Shown here piece after piece: positions 29,722-37,580 of a stretch of DNA of 45,900 bases (position 1 is its first letter; each line of letters opens with the position of its first letter). Origin of the DNA: Streptomyces sp. S3(2020) (lineage in GTDB: Bacteria > Actinomycetota > Actinomycetes > Streptomycetales > Streptomycetaceae). The notes under the pieces were generated by a model. The model ran no database searches. It saw only the letters and a program-made list of their open reading frames with translations, and was not told the origin of the DNA. Both the position numbers and the translations under genes were made by a program. The stretch spans positions 1 to 45,900 of the forward strand of contig NZ_JABERD010000069.1 of assembly GCF_013044505.1 (NCBI RefSeq), given 5' to 3'.

Positions 29722-31473
29722 CTACACCCAGGTGTCCAGCCACATCCGTGAACGCCAGTCGTCGATCGGGATGGCGGTCCCGGTGTACAGGGGCCAGAAG
29801 TAGATGAAGTTCCAGGCGATCAGCAGCACCAGCACACCCGCCCCCGTGGCGCCCGCCACACGTCGGGTGTCGCTGGAGCCGGGCGGGCCGATGATCGCGC
29901 CGAGCATCATCGCGACGGCCAGGCACAGGAAGGGCAGGAAGACGACGGCGTAGAAGAAGAAGATCGTGCGTTCCTGGTACATGAACCAGGGGAGGTAGCC
30001 GGCGGCGATGCCGCAGGCGATCGCGCCCGCGCGCCAGTCGCGGCGGAAGAGCCAGCGCCACAGGACGTAGGCGATCGCGAAGGCGGCCGCCCACCACAGC
30101 AGCGGGGTGCCGATGGCGAGGACCTCGCGGGCGCACTTCTCGCCGGCGTCGACGGGGCAGCCGTCGTTGCCGGGCGCGGGGGACTCGTAGAAGAACGAGA
30201 CCGGGCGGCCGTCGACGATCCAGCTCCACGGGTTGGACTGGTAGGTGTGCGGGGAGTGCAGGCCGACGTGGAACTCGTAGACCTGGTGCTCGTAGTGCCA
30301 CAGGCTGCGCCACCAGTCGGGGAACAGCCAGGACCAGTCGCTGTTCCTGCCGTCCGTCGCGGCCCAGTTGCGGTAGTAGCCGCCGGTGCCGTCCGCGGGG
30401 GAGAGGATCCAGCCGATCCAGGAGACGAGGTAGGTGACGATCGCCACCGGCACGGTCGCCAGGAAGGTCAGGCCCAGGTCGCGCTTGAGGACCGCCGCGT
30501 ACGCGTGCCGGGCGCCCGCGACCTTGCGCGAGCCGACGTCCCACAGGAGCGCCATCACACAGAACGCGGCCAGGATGTACAGGCCGTTCCACTTGGTGCC
30601 GATGGCCAGGCCCAGCATCAGGCCGGCCAGCCAGCGCCAGGGGCGCCATCCGAAGCGGGTCGTCTCCGCGATGTGCGCGTCGGGGCGGGCCCGGCCGTCC
30701 GCGTCCAGTGGCAGCGCGGCCGCGAGTTTCTCCCGGGCCCTGTCCCGGTCGACGACCAGGCAGCCGAACGCGGCCAGCACGAAGAACATCAGCACACCGT
30801 CGAGCAGCGAGGTGCGGGCCATCACGAAGGCCAGCCCGTCCACCGCCATCAACGCGCCGGCCAGACAGCCCAGGAACGTCGAGCGGAAGATCCGGCGGCC
30901 GATCCGGCACAGCATCAGCACCGAGAGGGTGCCGAGCAGGGCCGTCATGAACCGCCAGCCGAAGGGGTTGAAGCCCCACATCAGCTCGCCGAGCCCGATG
31001 ACGTACTTGCCGACCGGCGGATGCACGACGTACGACGGGTCCGTCGGGATCGACACCTTGCCGCCGACGTCCAGGATCAGGTCGTTGGCGTTCTTGTCCC
31101 AGTTGACCTCGAAGCCGCGGTGGACGAGCGCCCAGGCGTCCTTGGCGTAGTACGTCTCATCGAATATCACCGCCTTCGGGCCGCCCAGGTTCCAGAACCG
31201 GATGACGCCCGCGAACAGCGTGACCAGCAGCGGACCGCCCCAGCCGGACCAGCGCACGATCCGGTCCACCAGCGCCTTCGGCAGCCCGAGCGCCGCCCAC
31301 ATCCGCGGGTTGGGCCGCGTGTACGGCGGTACGAGCCGGTCGCGGACGTCGCTTCCGGGCCCCGCCGTGTAGCCGAAACGGCGCAGCCGCTGCTGCCACG
31401 ACGGCCGCTGGTCTTGCGGTGCCTGGGCCTGCCGGGTGTCCGTGGAGTCCATGGACGACGCTGTACTGGTCAC
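29722..31473 (-). CDS. pmt: Polyprenol-phosphate-mannose protein O-mannosyltransferase
   Basis: This integral membrane glycosyltransferase of 583 residues belongs to the PMT/GT39 family and transfers mannose from polyprenyl-phosphate-mannose to Ser/Thr of secreted proteins during export. The catalytic Asp-Glu pair is Asp105-Glu106 in the first extracytoplasmic loop (VIFDETYYAKDAW), followed by VHPPVGKYVIGLGE and about ten further helices. In S. coelicolor the orthologue (SCO3154, from memory) is needed for glycoprotein formation, normal resistance to cell-wall antibiotics and infection by phage phiC31. The GTG at 31473 lies 6 nt after a minus-strand TACGAT; an ATG at 31452 is an alternative. 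It is divergent from rsmI. Confidence 0.94.
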   Translation of the reverse strand: MTSTASSMDSTDTRQAQAPQDQRPSWQQRLRRFGYTAGPGSDVRDRLVPPYTRPNPRMWAALGLPKALVDRIVRWSGWGGPLLVTLFAGVIRFWNLGGPKAVIFDETYYAKDAWALVHRGFEVNWDKNANDLILDVGGKVSIPTDPSYVVHPPVGKYVIGLGELMWGFNPFGWRFMTALLGTLSVLMLCRIGRRIFRSTFLGCLAGALMAVDGLAFVMARTSLLDGVLMFFVLAAFGCLVVDRDRAREKLAAALPLDADGRARPDAHIAETTRFGWRPWRWLAGLMLGLAIGTKWNGLYILAAFCVMALLWDVGSRKVAGARHAYAAVLKRDLGLTFLATVPVAIVTYLVSWIGWILSPADGTGGYYRNWAATDGRNSDWSWLFPDWWRSLWHYEHQVYEFHVGLHSPHTYQSNPWSWIVDGRPVSFFYESPAPGNDGCPVDAGEKCAREVLAIGTPLLWWAAAFAIAYVLWRWLFRRDWRAGAIACGIAAGYLPWFMYQERTIFFFYAVVFLPFLCLAVAMMLGAIIGPPGSSDTRRVAGATGAGVLVLLIAWNFIYFWPLYTGTAIPIDDWRSRMWLDTWV

Positions 31474-31535
31474 CGCGCCATCGTAGGGAACACGGCTGTG
31501 GGAGTCCCGTGGAAGGGTGCTGCGAGGATGGAAAC
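31474..31535. promoter_or_regulatory. Divergent promoter region of pmt and rsmI
   Basis: TACGAT (minus strand; plus-strand 31480-31485) ends 6 nt before the pmt GTG. On the plus strand GAGGAT (31524-31529) contains a usable Shine-Dalgarno, GAGGA, 7 nt before the rsmI GTG. Only 62 bp separate the two starts. Confidence 0.4.
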
Positions 31536-32384
31536 GTGACAGGAACCCTTGTTTTGGCAGGCACCCCCATCGGCGACACCGCGGACGCCCCGCCCCGGCT
31601 CGCCGCGGAACTGGCCGCGGCGGACGTGGTCGCCGCCGAGGACACCCGGCGGCTGCGGCGCCTCACCCAGGCGCTCGGGGTGACGCCCAAGGGGCGCGTC
31701 GTGTCGTACTTCGAGGGCAACGAGGCCGCCCGTACGCCGGAGCTGGTCGAGGAACTCGTCGGCGGCGCGCGCGTGCTGCTCGTCACGGACGCCGGGATGC
31801 CGTCCGTGTCCGACCCCGGCTACCGGCTCGTCGCCGCCGCCGTCGAGAAGGACATCCGGGTCACCGCCGTGCCCGGCCCCTCCGCCGTCCTCACCGCGCT
31901 CGCGCTGTCCGGGCTGCCCGTCGACCGGTTCTGCTTCGAGGGGTTCCTGCCGCGCAAGGCGGGCGAACGGCTGACCCGGCTGCGGGAGGTCGCCGCCGAG
32001 CGGCGCACCCTCGTGTACTTCGAGGCCCCGCACCGGCTCGACGACACCCTCGCCGCGATGGCCGAGGTGTTCGGCGCGGAGCGGCGGGCGGCCGTCTGCC
32101 GTGAGCTGACCAAGACGTACGAGGAGGTCAAGCGCGGTCCGCTGGGGGAGCTGGCCGCGTGGGCCGCCGAGGGCGTACGGGGCGAGATCACCGTCGTCGT
32201 CGAGGGGGCGCCCGAGAAGGGACCCGAGGAGCTCGACGCCGCCGAGCTGGTGCGCAGGGTGCGGGTGCGCGAGGAGGCGGGCGAGCGGCGCAAGGAGGCG
32301 ATCGCGGCGGTCGCGGCGGAGGCGGGACTGCCGAAACGGGAGGTGTTCGACGCGGTGGTGGCCGCGAAGAACGCGGCCTCCTGA
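31536..32384 (+). CDS. rsmI: 16S rRNA (cytidine1402-2'-O)-methyltransferase RsmI
   Basis: This 282-residue tetrapyrrole-methylase-fold enzyme methylates the ribose of C1402 in the ribosomal decoding centre using S-adenosylmethionine. Family motifs are LVLAGTPIGDTAD at the N-terminus, AAEDTRRLRRL, the glycine-rich VTDAGMPSVSDPGYRLV, VPGPSAVLTALALSGLP, FEGFLPRK and YFEAPHRLDDTL. Length is normal. The GTG at 31536 begins the conserved TGTLVLAGTP and has GAGGA 7 nt upstream. It diverges from pmt, as in other Streptomyces. A short inverted repeat (GGGCGCA/TGCGCCC, 32422-32448) follows and may help termination. Confidence 0.95.
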   Translation: MTGTLVLAGTPIGDTADAPPRLAAELAAADVVAAEDTRRLRRLTQALGVTPKGRVVSYFEGNEAARTPELVEELVGGARVLLVTDAGMPSVSDPGYRLVAAAVEKDIRVTAVPGPSAVLTALALSGLPVDRFCFEGFLPRKAGERLTRLREVAAERRTLVYFEAPHRLDDTLAAMAEVFGAERRAAVCRELTKTYEEVKRGPLGELAAWAAEGVRGEITVVVEGAPEKGPEELDAAELVRRVRVREEAGERRKEAIAAVAAEAGLPKREVFDAVVAAKNAAS

Positions 32385-32421
32385 AGGGGGCGCGTGACCT
32401 GGCGCACACCCGCTCTGAGCA

Positions 32422-32448
32422 GGGCGCATGTCGTTTGAGCGTGCGCCC
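32422..32448 (+). terminator. Weak terminator candidate after rsmI
   Basis: GGGCGCA (32422-32428) and TGCGCCC (32442-32448) form a perfect 7-bp stem with a 13-nt loop. There is no T-rich tail. The rest of the 247-bp gap before the next gene shows nothing clear apart from the Shine-Dalgarno GAGGAG at 32621-32626. Confidence 0.35.
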
Positions 32449-32631
32449 CACGGGCAGGCAAAGGACGACGGCCCAAGGCAAAGCGCAGCCCCCGCCGCAC
32501 GGGCCGTTTCGGCAAGGAACGTCCAAGACGGTTCCAACACTCGACAGGGCTGATGCATTCGCTCCGGCGGAAGCGTCCACTGGTTGAAGGGACGCACCCG
32601 TCCCGGTGTCCAGCGGACCAGAGGAGCTGGC

Positions 32632-33042
32632 ATGAGCGAGATCGCAGGGCAGACCGCCGCACTGCGCAGCGGCGCCACCGCCGTCGTCCACGAGTCGTAT
32701 TCCTTCGCCTGCATGCGCTGCGGGCACGGCTGGGAGCAGTCGTACGAGATCGAGCACCACACCGGTGCCGACGGCCACGACTTCGTCATCTACGTCGCCG
32801 ACGGCCAGGTCGTGCCGTCGCCGCTGAGCCGGCCCACGTGCCACAACTGCGACGGGCACGTCGTGCGGATCATGCGCCCCGGACAGGTGTCCTCGGTGCT
32901 CGACGCCGTGCACCGCCAGCAGCGCCGCGCTCCGCGGAGCGGGTCGTCCGAGGCGCCCGAGGTGCCCGCGCAGGCCAAGGAACGCCACCACTGGCAGCTG
33001 TCCGATCTCCTGCACCCGTTCCACCACCGCAAGGCGAGCTGA
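32632..33042 (+). CDS. Conserved hypothetical protein with zinc-ribbon cysteines
   Basis: This is a 136-residue soluble protein of unknown function. Two Cys pairs, C-x2-C in FACMRCGHGW (about residue 25) and C-x2-C in TCHNCDGHVV (about residue 68), form a likely zinc ribbon around a beta segment (HDFVIYVADGQVVPSP). The C-terminal 45 residues are basic, His-rich and probably disordered or helical (KERHHWQLSDLLHPFHHRKAS). The ATG at 32632 follows GAGGAG with 5-nt spacing. I do not recognise a named family; the context next to rsmI and TatD is probably conserved in Streptomyces but gives no function. Confidence 0.8.
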   Translation: MSEIAGQTAALRSGATAVVHESYSFACMRCGHGWEQSYEIEHHTGADGHDFVIYVADGQVVPSPLSRPTCHNCDGHVVRIMRPGQVSSVLDAVHRQQRRAPRSGSSEAPEVPAQAKERHHWQLSDLLHPFHHRKAS

Positions 33043-33062
33043 AGCCCCGCCTCCCCTCGGGG

Positions 33063-33078
33063 AAGGGGCATGCCCCTT
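33063..33078. promoter_or_regulatory. 16-bp perfect palindrome in the TatD promoter
   Basis: AAGGGGCATGCCCCTT is its own reverse complement. It lies 3 bp before the -10-like TAGGAT (33082-33087), in the spacer of the predicted promoter, so it could be an operator. A partial terminator role for the upstream gene is an alternative. Confidence 0.5.
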
Positions 33079-33081
33079 TCG

Positions 33082-33093
33082 TAGGATCGGGGC
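33082..33093 (+). promoter_or_regulatory. Candidate leaderless promoter of the TatD gene
   Basis: TAGGAT (33082-33087) ends 6 nt before the ATG at 33094, with no Shine-Dalgarno between them. Confidence 0.4.
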
Positions 33094-33993
33094 ATGCCCT
33101 CCTCAAGCTCCAGCGCAGGCGAGAAGACCGCGAAAAACGCAGCGCCGCCGCTCCCGGAACCCCTCCGGGTGCCCGTCGCCGACTCCCACACCCACCTCGA
33201 CATGCAGGCCGGGACGGTGGAGGAGGGCCTCGCGAAGGCCGCGTCGGTGGGCGTGACGACGGTCGTGCAGGTCGGCTGCGACGTGCGGGGCTCGCGGTGG
33301 GCCGCGGAGACGGCGGCACTGTACGACGCCGTCCACGCGACCGTCGCCCTGCACCCCAACGAGGCGCCGCGCATCGTCCACGGGGACCCCGACGGCTGGT
33401 CCCGGCAGGGCGCACGGCAACCCGGGGGCGCTCAGGCGCTGGACGAGGCGCTCGCGGAGATCGAGCGCCTGGCCGCACTCCCGCAGGTCAAGGGCGTCGG
33501 CGAGACCGGCCTCGACCACTTCCGCACCGGCCCCGAGGGCAAGGAGGCGCAGGAGAGCTCCTTCCGCGCCCACATCGAGATCGCCAAGCGGCACGGCAAG
33601 GCCCTCGTCATCCACGACCGCGACGCCCACGCCGACGTCCTGCGCGTCCTCAAGGAGGAGGGCGCCCCCGAGCGCACCGTCTTCCACTGCTACTCCGGCG
33701 ACGCCGAGATGGCGGAGATCTGCGCCCGCGCCGGATACTTCATGTCCTTCGCCGGCAACGTCACCTTCAAGAACGCCCAGAACCTGCGGGACGCCGTCGC
33801 GGTGGCCCCGCTGGAGCTGCTCCTCGTGGAGACCGACGCGCCCTTCTTGACGCCCGCGCCGTACCGCGGACGGCCCAACGCGCCCTATCTCATTCCGGTC
33901 ACGGTGCGCGCGATGGCCGCCGTACGCGGGATCGACGAGGACGCGTTGGCTACGGCACTCGCCTCGAACACCGCTCGGGCGTTCGGTTACTGA
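33094..33993 (+). CDS. TatD-family metal-dependent hydrolase
   Basis: This 299-residue TIM-barrel hydrolase belongs to the TatD DNase/deacylase family (amidohydrolase superfamily). The metal ligands are readable: His32-x-His34 in ADSHTHLD, Glu in KGVGETGLD, His in LVIHDRD, His in TVFHCYSGD and Asp in LVETDAPFL. It has a Ser-rich N-terminal tail of about 25 residues not found in shorter homologues. Members act as 3'-5' DNases or D-aminoacyl-tRNA deacylases, so the exact substrate is open. The ATG at 33094 begins the transcript-proximal frame. In many actinobacteria this gene precedes rpfB, rsmA and ispE, as here. Confidence 0.93.
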   Translation: MPSSSSSAGEKTAKNAAPPLPEPLRVPVADSHTHLDMQAGTVEEGLAKAASVGVTTVVQVGCDVRGSRWAAETAALYDAVHATVALHPNEAPRIVHGDPDGWSRQGARQPGGAQALDEALAEIERLAALPQVKGVGETGLDHFRTGPEGKEAQESSFRAHIEIAKRHGKALVIHDRDAHADVLRVLKEEGAPERTVFHCYSGDAEMAEICARAGYFMSFAGNVTFKNAQNLRDAVAVAPLELLLVETDAPFLTPAPYRGRPNAPYLIPVTVRAMAAVRGIDEDALATALASNTARAFGY

Positions 33994-34028
33994 CCCGACC
34001 GGCCGTCACTGCCGGTAGCTGCGTCGCT

Positions 34029-34057
34029 TTGGAGAGTGACGGCCGCTCCGCTAGGTT
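34029..34057 (+). promoter_or_regulatory. Promoter of rpfB
   Basis: TTGGAG (34029-34034) and TAGGTT (34052-34057) are separated by 17 bp. The predicted start near 34064 gives a leader of about 26 nt containing the Shine-Dalgarno GGAG (34077-34080). Confidence 0.55.
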
Positions 34058-34089
34058 CTGGGTCTCTCTGGACCCTGGAGCGTGTCGGC

Positions 34090-35442
34090 GTGAGCAACTC
34101 CCAGTACCAGACGTACGAGACGTACGGCCCGAACGACCCGTACGGCGCGGTGTACGACCCGCACGAGGCGGAGACGGTGGCGTACGGCGTCCAGGTAGCG
34201 CCGACGCTGCCGACCCCGCCGATGCCCATGCCGTACGAGGACACGTACCGGCCCGCCTACGACCTGCCCGAGGCGCCCGCGCCCGCTCCTTCCGCCGGAG
34301 CGAGCCCCAGGGCCGCACGCCGGCGGAAGGGGCGCGGAACCGAGCGCGCGGACAGCGCCATGCGCCGGCTGCTGCCGCAGGCGCTGGTCGTCGCGTTCCT
34401 CGCCGGCGGCACCACCGCGTTCGTCGCCAAGGACAAGGCGATCGAGCTGACCGTCGACGGCAAGCCGCGCACGCTGCACACCTTCGCCGACGACGTGACC
34501 GAGCTGCTCGCCGACGAGGGCGTCGACGTGGGGGCGCACGACGTGATCGCGCCCGCCCCCGGGACGGCGCTCTCCAGCGGCGACGAGATCGCGGTGCACT
34601 ACGGGCGCCCCGTACGGCTCACGCTCGACGGGGAGCGGCGCCAGGTGTGGACGACGGCGCGCACGGTCGACGGGGCGCTCAAGCAGCTGGGGGTGCGCGC
34701 GGAGGGCGCGTATGTGTCGACCTCGCGCTCCCGGCCGATCGGGCGCGAGGGGCTCACGCTGGACGTGCGCACCGAGCGCGCGGTCACGGTCATGGCGGAC
34801 GGCCGCTCACGCGTCGTGCGCACGAACGCGGCGACCGTGGGGGAGGTCGTCGAGGAGGCCGGCGTCACGCTGCGCGGGCAGGACACCACATCGGTCGCGC
34901 CGGGGAGCTTTCCGCGCGACGGGCAGACCGTCACCGTGCTGCGGATCACCGGGACCAAGGAGGTCCGCGACGAGGCGATCCCCTTCCGGGTGGAGCGCAC
35001 CGAGGACCCCTCGCTGTTCAAGGGCACGGAGGTCGTCGAGCAGGCGGGGCAGGCGGGGCTGCGCCGGATCACGTACTCCCTGCGGATCGTCAACGGCGTC
35101 CGGCAGAAGCCGCGGCGGATCGGGTCCGAGGTGGTGCGCGAGGCGCGGACACAGGTGGTGAAGGTGGGGACCAAGGCGTTGCCGATGTCCGTGCAGGGCG
35201 CGGACGGGCTGGACTGGCAGCGGCTGGCGGCGTGCGAGTCGGGGGGCCGGCCCGACGCGGTGGACCCGTCGGGGACGTACGGCGGGCTGTACCAGTTCGA
35301 CACCCGGACCTGGCAGGGGCTGGGCGGGAGCGGACGGCCGCAGGACGCACCGGCGGCGGAGCAGACGTTCCGGGCGAAGAAGCTGTACGTGCAGCGGGGG
35401 GCCAGCCCCTGGCCGCACTGCGGGAGGCGGTTGCACGGGTGA
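34090..35442 (+). CDS. rpfB: Resuscitation-promoting factor RpfB
   Basis: This is a secreted or membrane-anchored peptidoglycan hydrolase of 450 residues involved in spore germination and growth resumption. A Tyr/Pro-rich cytoplasmic tail (1-90) precedes a transmembrane helix (about 94-113, PQALVVAFLAGGTTAFVA). Three DUF348 repeats follow (each about 55 residues, with motifs VDGKPRTLHTF, LDGERRQVWTT and ADGRSRVVRTN), then a G5 domain and the C-terminal Rpf transglycosylase domain with the catalytic Glu in WQRLAACESGG and the fold signature YGGLYQFDTRTWQ. I take the GTG at 34090, which has GGAG 9 nt upstream; a start at 34036 would extend into the promoter. It heads the run rpfB-rsmA-ispE. Confidence 0.93.
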   Translation: MSNSQYQTYETYGPNDPYGAVYDPHEAETVAYGVQVAPTLPTPPMPMPYEDTYRPAYDLPEAPAPAPSAGASPRAARRRKGRGTERADSAMRRLLPQALVVAFLAGGTTAFVAKDKAIELTVDGKPRTLHTFADDVTELLADEGVDVGAHDVIAPAPGTALSSGDEIAVHYGRPVRLTLDGERRQVWTTARTVDGALKQLGVRAEGAYVSTSRSRPIGREGLTLDVRTERAVTVMADGRSRVVRTNAATVGEVVEEAGVTLRGQDTTSVAPGSFPRDGQTVTVLRITGTKEVRDEAIPFRVERTEDPSLFKGTEVVEQAGQAGLRRITYSLRIVNGVRQKPRRIGSEVVREARTQVVKVGTKALPMSVQGADGLDWQRLAACESGGRPDAVDPSGTYGGLYQFDTRTWQGLGGSGRPQDAPAAEQTFRAKKLYVQRGASPWPHCGRRLHG

Positions 35443-35462
35443 GGGTGCCTCCGTGCGCCCCG

Positions 35463-35475
35463 TACCCTTGTGGCC
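35463..35475 (+). promoter_or_regulatory. Candidate leaderless promoter of rsmA
   Basis: TACCCT (35463-35468) ends 7 nt before the GTG at 35476, within the 33-bp gap after rpfB. It suggests rsmA can be transcribed separately. Confidence 0.35.
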
Positions 35476-36354
35476 GTGAGCAGCAGCCCCGCCCCCGACG
35501 CCCTTCTCGGCCCCGCCGACGTCCGTGAGCTCGCGGAAGTCCTCGGTGTACGGCCGACCAAGCAGCGCGGGCAGAACTTCGTGATCGACGCGAACACGGT
35601 CCGCCGTATCGTCCGCACCGCAGACGTCCGGCCGGACGACGTCGTCGTCGAGGTCGGTCCGGGGCTCGGGTCCCTCACCCTTGCGCTGCTCGAAGCCGCG
35701 GACCGGGTGACCGCGGTCGAGATCGACGACGTGCTCGCCGGCGCGCTGCCCGCCACCATCGCGGCGCGGATGCCCACCCGGGCCGACCGGTTCGCGCTGG
35801 TGCACTCCGACGCGATGCAGGTCGCCGAGTTGCCGGGCCCGGCGCCCACCGCACTCGTGGCGAACCTGCCGTACAACGTCGCCGTACCCGTCCTCCTGCA
35901 CATGCTGGAGACCTTCCCGAGCATCGAGCGGACCCTCGTCATGGTGCAGGCGGAGGTCGCGGACCGGCTCGCCGCGGGGCCCGGCTCCCGGGTGTACGGC
36001 GTGCCGTCGGTGAAGGCCAACTGGTACGCCGAGGTCAAGCGGGCCGGGTCCATCGGCCGCAATGTCTTCTGGCCCGCGCCCAACGTCGACAGCGGTCTCG
36101 TGTCGCTCGTCAAGCGCGCCGAGCCGATCAGGACCACCGCTTCCCGGCGCGAGGTCTTCGCCGTCGTCGACGCGGCCTTCGCGCAGCGGCGCAAGACCCT
36201 GCGGGCCGCCCTCGCGGGCTGGGCCGGTTCCGCGGCCGCCGCCGAGCTCGCGCTCGTCGCCGCCGGGGTCTCGCCGCAGGCGCGGGGGGAGTCCCTCACC
36301 GTCGAGGAGTTCGCCCGTATCGCCGAGAACCGCGTCGAGGACGCCCCCGTCTAG
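35476..36354 (+). CDS. rsmA: 16S rRNA dimethyladenosine transferase (KsgA/RsmA)
   Basis: This methyltransferase of 292 residues dimethylates A1518 and A1519 in helix 45 of 16S rRNA and acts late in small-subunit assembly. Motifs are RPTKQRGQNFVIDANT at the N-terminus, the SAM-binding VVEVGPGLGSLTLALLE, AVEIDD and SDAMQV, the catalytic N-L-P-Y in VANLPYNVAVPVLL, and the C-terminal helical domain with FAQRRKTLRAALAG. Length is normal for the family. The GTG at 35476 is 7 nt after a -10-like box; a GTG two codons upstream is also in frame. Loss of this enzyme causes kasugamycin resistance in other bacteria. Confidence 0.96.
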   Translation: MSSSPAPDALLGPADVRELAEVLGVRPTKQRGQNFVIDANTVRRIVRTADVRPDDVVVEVGPGLGSLTLALLEAADRVTAVEIDDVLAGALPATIAARMPTRADRFALVHSDAMQVAELPGPAPTALVANLPYNVAVPVLLHMLETFPSIERTLVMVQAEVADRLAAGPGSRVYGVPSVKANWYAEVKRAGSIGRNVFWPAPNVDSGLVSLVKRAEPIRTTASRREVFAVVDAAFAQRRKTLRAALAGWAGSAAAAELALVAAGVSPQARGESLTVEEFARIAENRVEDAPV

Positions 36355-36423
36355 AACGACCCCGTCTGGACCGCCCCGCCGAGAACCCCGCGTCGAGTAC
36401 GACACCGAGGAGCCGAGCCGCCC

Positions 36424-37326
36424 GTGAGCGTCACCGTCCGTGTCCCCGCCAAGGTCAACGTCCAGCTCGCGGTCGGCGCGGCCCGCCCCGACGGCTTCCA
36501 CGACCTGGCCAACGTCTTCCTGGCGGTCGGCCTGTACGACGAGGTGACGGTCACCCCGGCCGACGAGCTGCGCGTCACCTGCGCGGGGCCGGACGCGGGG
36601 CAGGTGCCTCTCGACCGTACGAATCTCGCGGCGCGCGCGGCGCTGGCCCTCGCCGAGCGGCACGGTGTCGAACCCGCCGTGCACCTCCACATCGCCAAGG
36701 ACATCCCCGTCGCCGGCGGTATGGCCGGCGGCAGTGCGGACGGTGCCGCGGCGCTGCTCGCCTGCGACACCCTGTGGGGCACGAACGCCTCCCGCGCGGA
36801 ACTGCTGGAGATCTGCGCCGAGTTGGGCAGCGATGTGCCGTTCAGCCTGGTGGGCGGTGCCGCGCTCGGGACCGGGCGGGGGGAGCGGCTGCGGGTGCTG
36901 GACGTCGGCGGGACCTTCCACTGGGTCTTCGCGATGGCGGAGCGCGGGCTGTCCACCCCGGCCGTCTTCCGGGAGTTCGACCGGCTGGCCGAGGGGCTCG
37001 ACGTCCCCGAGCCCGTCGCCTCCCAGGAGTTGATCGACGCGCTGGCGAAGGGCGACCCCGGCGCGCTCGCCGCGGCCGTCTCCAACGACCTTCAGCCCGC
37101 CGCCCTTTCGCTCTTCCCGGAGCTCGCCGACACCCTCGCGGCCGGCCGCGCCGCCGGTGCGCTCGCCGCGCTGGTGTCGGGGTCGGGTCCGACGACGGCG
37201 TTCCTGGCGCGCGATCCGGAGTCCGCGGTGAAGGTGGCCGAGGCGCTGACGCGGTCCGGTACGTGCCGGACCGTGCGGACCGCGTCGGGGCCCGCGCCGG
37301 GTGCCACCGTGGTGGCTGGATCCTGA
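36424..37326 (+). CDS. ispE: 4-diphosphocytidyl-2-C-methyl-D-erythritol kinase
   Basis: This GHMP-family kinase of 300 residues phosphorylates CDP-methylerythritol in the non-mevalonate (MEP) pathway that supplies isoprenoid precursors for undecaprenol, quinones and terpenes. Motifs are VRVPAKVNVQLAVG with the substrate Lys, GFHDLANVFLAVGL, the glycine-rich ATP loop PVAGGMAGGSADGAAAL, and the third motif ALVSGSGPTTAF. Length is normal. The GTG at 36424 has GAGGAG about 11 nt upstream. It follows rsmA by 69 bp; the rpfB-rsmA-ispE order is conserved in many actinobacteria. A hairpin follows the stop. Confidence 0.96.
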   Translation: MSVTVRVPAKVNVQLAVGAARPDGFHDLANVFLAVGLYDEVTVTPADELRVTCAGPDAGQVPLDRTNLAARAALALAERHGVEPAVHLHIAKDIPVAGGMAGGSADGAAALLACDTLWGTNASRAELLEICAELGSDVPFSLVGGAALGTGRGERLRVLDVGGTFHWVFAMAERGLSTPAVFREFDRLAEGLDVPEPVASQELIDALAKGDPGALAAAVSNDLQPAALSLFPELADTLAAGRAAGALAALVSGSGPTTAFLARDPESAVKVAEALTRSGTCRTVRTASGPAPGATVVAGS

Positions 37327-37357
37327 CGTTCTCCCGACAATTTCCCGATCTTCCCCA

Positions 37358-37379
37358 AACCCTTCACCAGGCAAGGGTT
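37358..37379 (+). terminator. Terminator hairpin after ispE
   Basis: AACCCTT (37358-37364) and AAGGGTT (37373-37379) form a perfect 7-bp stem with an 8-nt loop, 31 bp after the stop. Its right arm overlaps the TTGACT that begins the next promoter region. Confidence 0.5.
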
Positions 37380-37397
37380 GACTGCATATTTATGCAG
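37378..37397. promoter_or_regulatory. AT-rich palindrome upstream of the MHYT gene
   Basis: CTGCATATTTATGCAG (37382-37397) is a perfect 7-2-7 inverted repeat. It is flanked by TGA on the left and GTCA on the right, so the dyad extends with one skipped base. It overlaps TTGACT (37378-37383), a -35-like hexamer. It is unusually AT-rich for this genome and 183 bp before the MHYT start. Confidence 0.55.
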
Positions 37398-37580
37398 GTC
37401 AGGTGTTACCTACGCCACAGTAGTTCAATGTTCACCATTGGCCCCCAGGGTCCTTTTCGCCTCCATCTGTGCCATGGGTGAGGCTGCCATGATCAGCCAA
37501 CCCCGGTCCTCTGTTACCGGTGGTACTTCCGTGTGCGCGGCGACCCCCCGCCCGTGCCACGTGCGAGAGGAACTCCCCCC

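Noticed and set aside
26883..29807. Plus-strand open frame across both penicillin-binding genes
   Set aside because: It is an antisense shadow. The minus-strand frames carry complete SxxK, SxN and KTG motifs.
33994..34089. c-di-AMP (ydaO-type) riboswitch before rpfB, as known for some Streptomyces rpf genes
   Set aside because: The predicted leader is only about 26 nt, far too short for that RNA.
34807..37374. Minus-strand open frame across rpfB, rsmA and ispE
   Set aside because: It has no recognisable domain and an Arg/Gly-rich composition; all three plus-strand genes are unmistakable.
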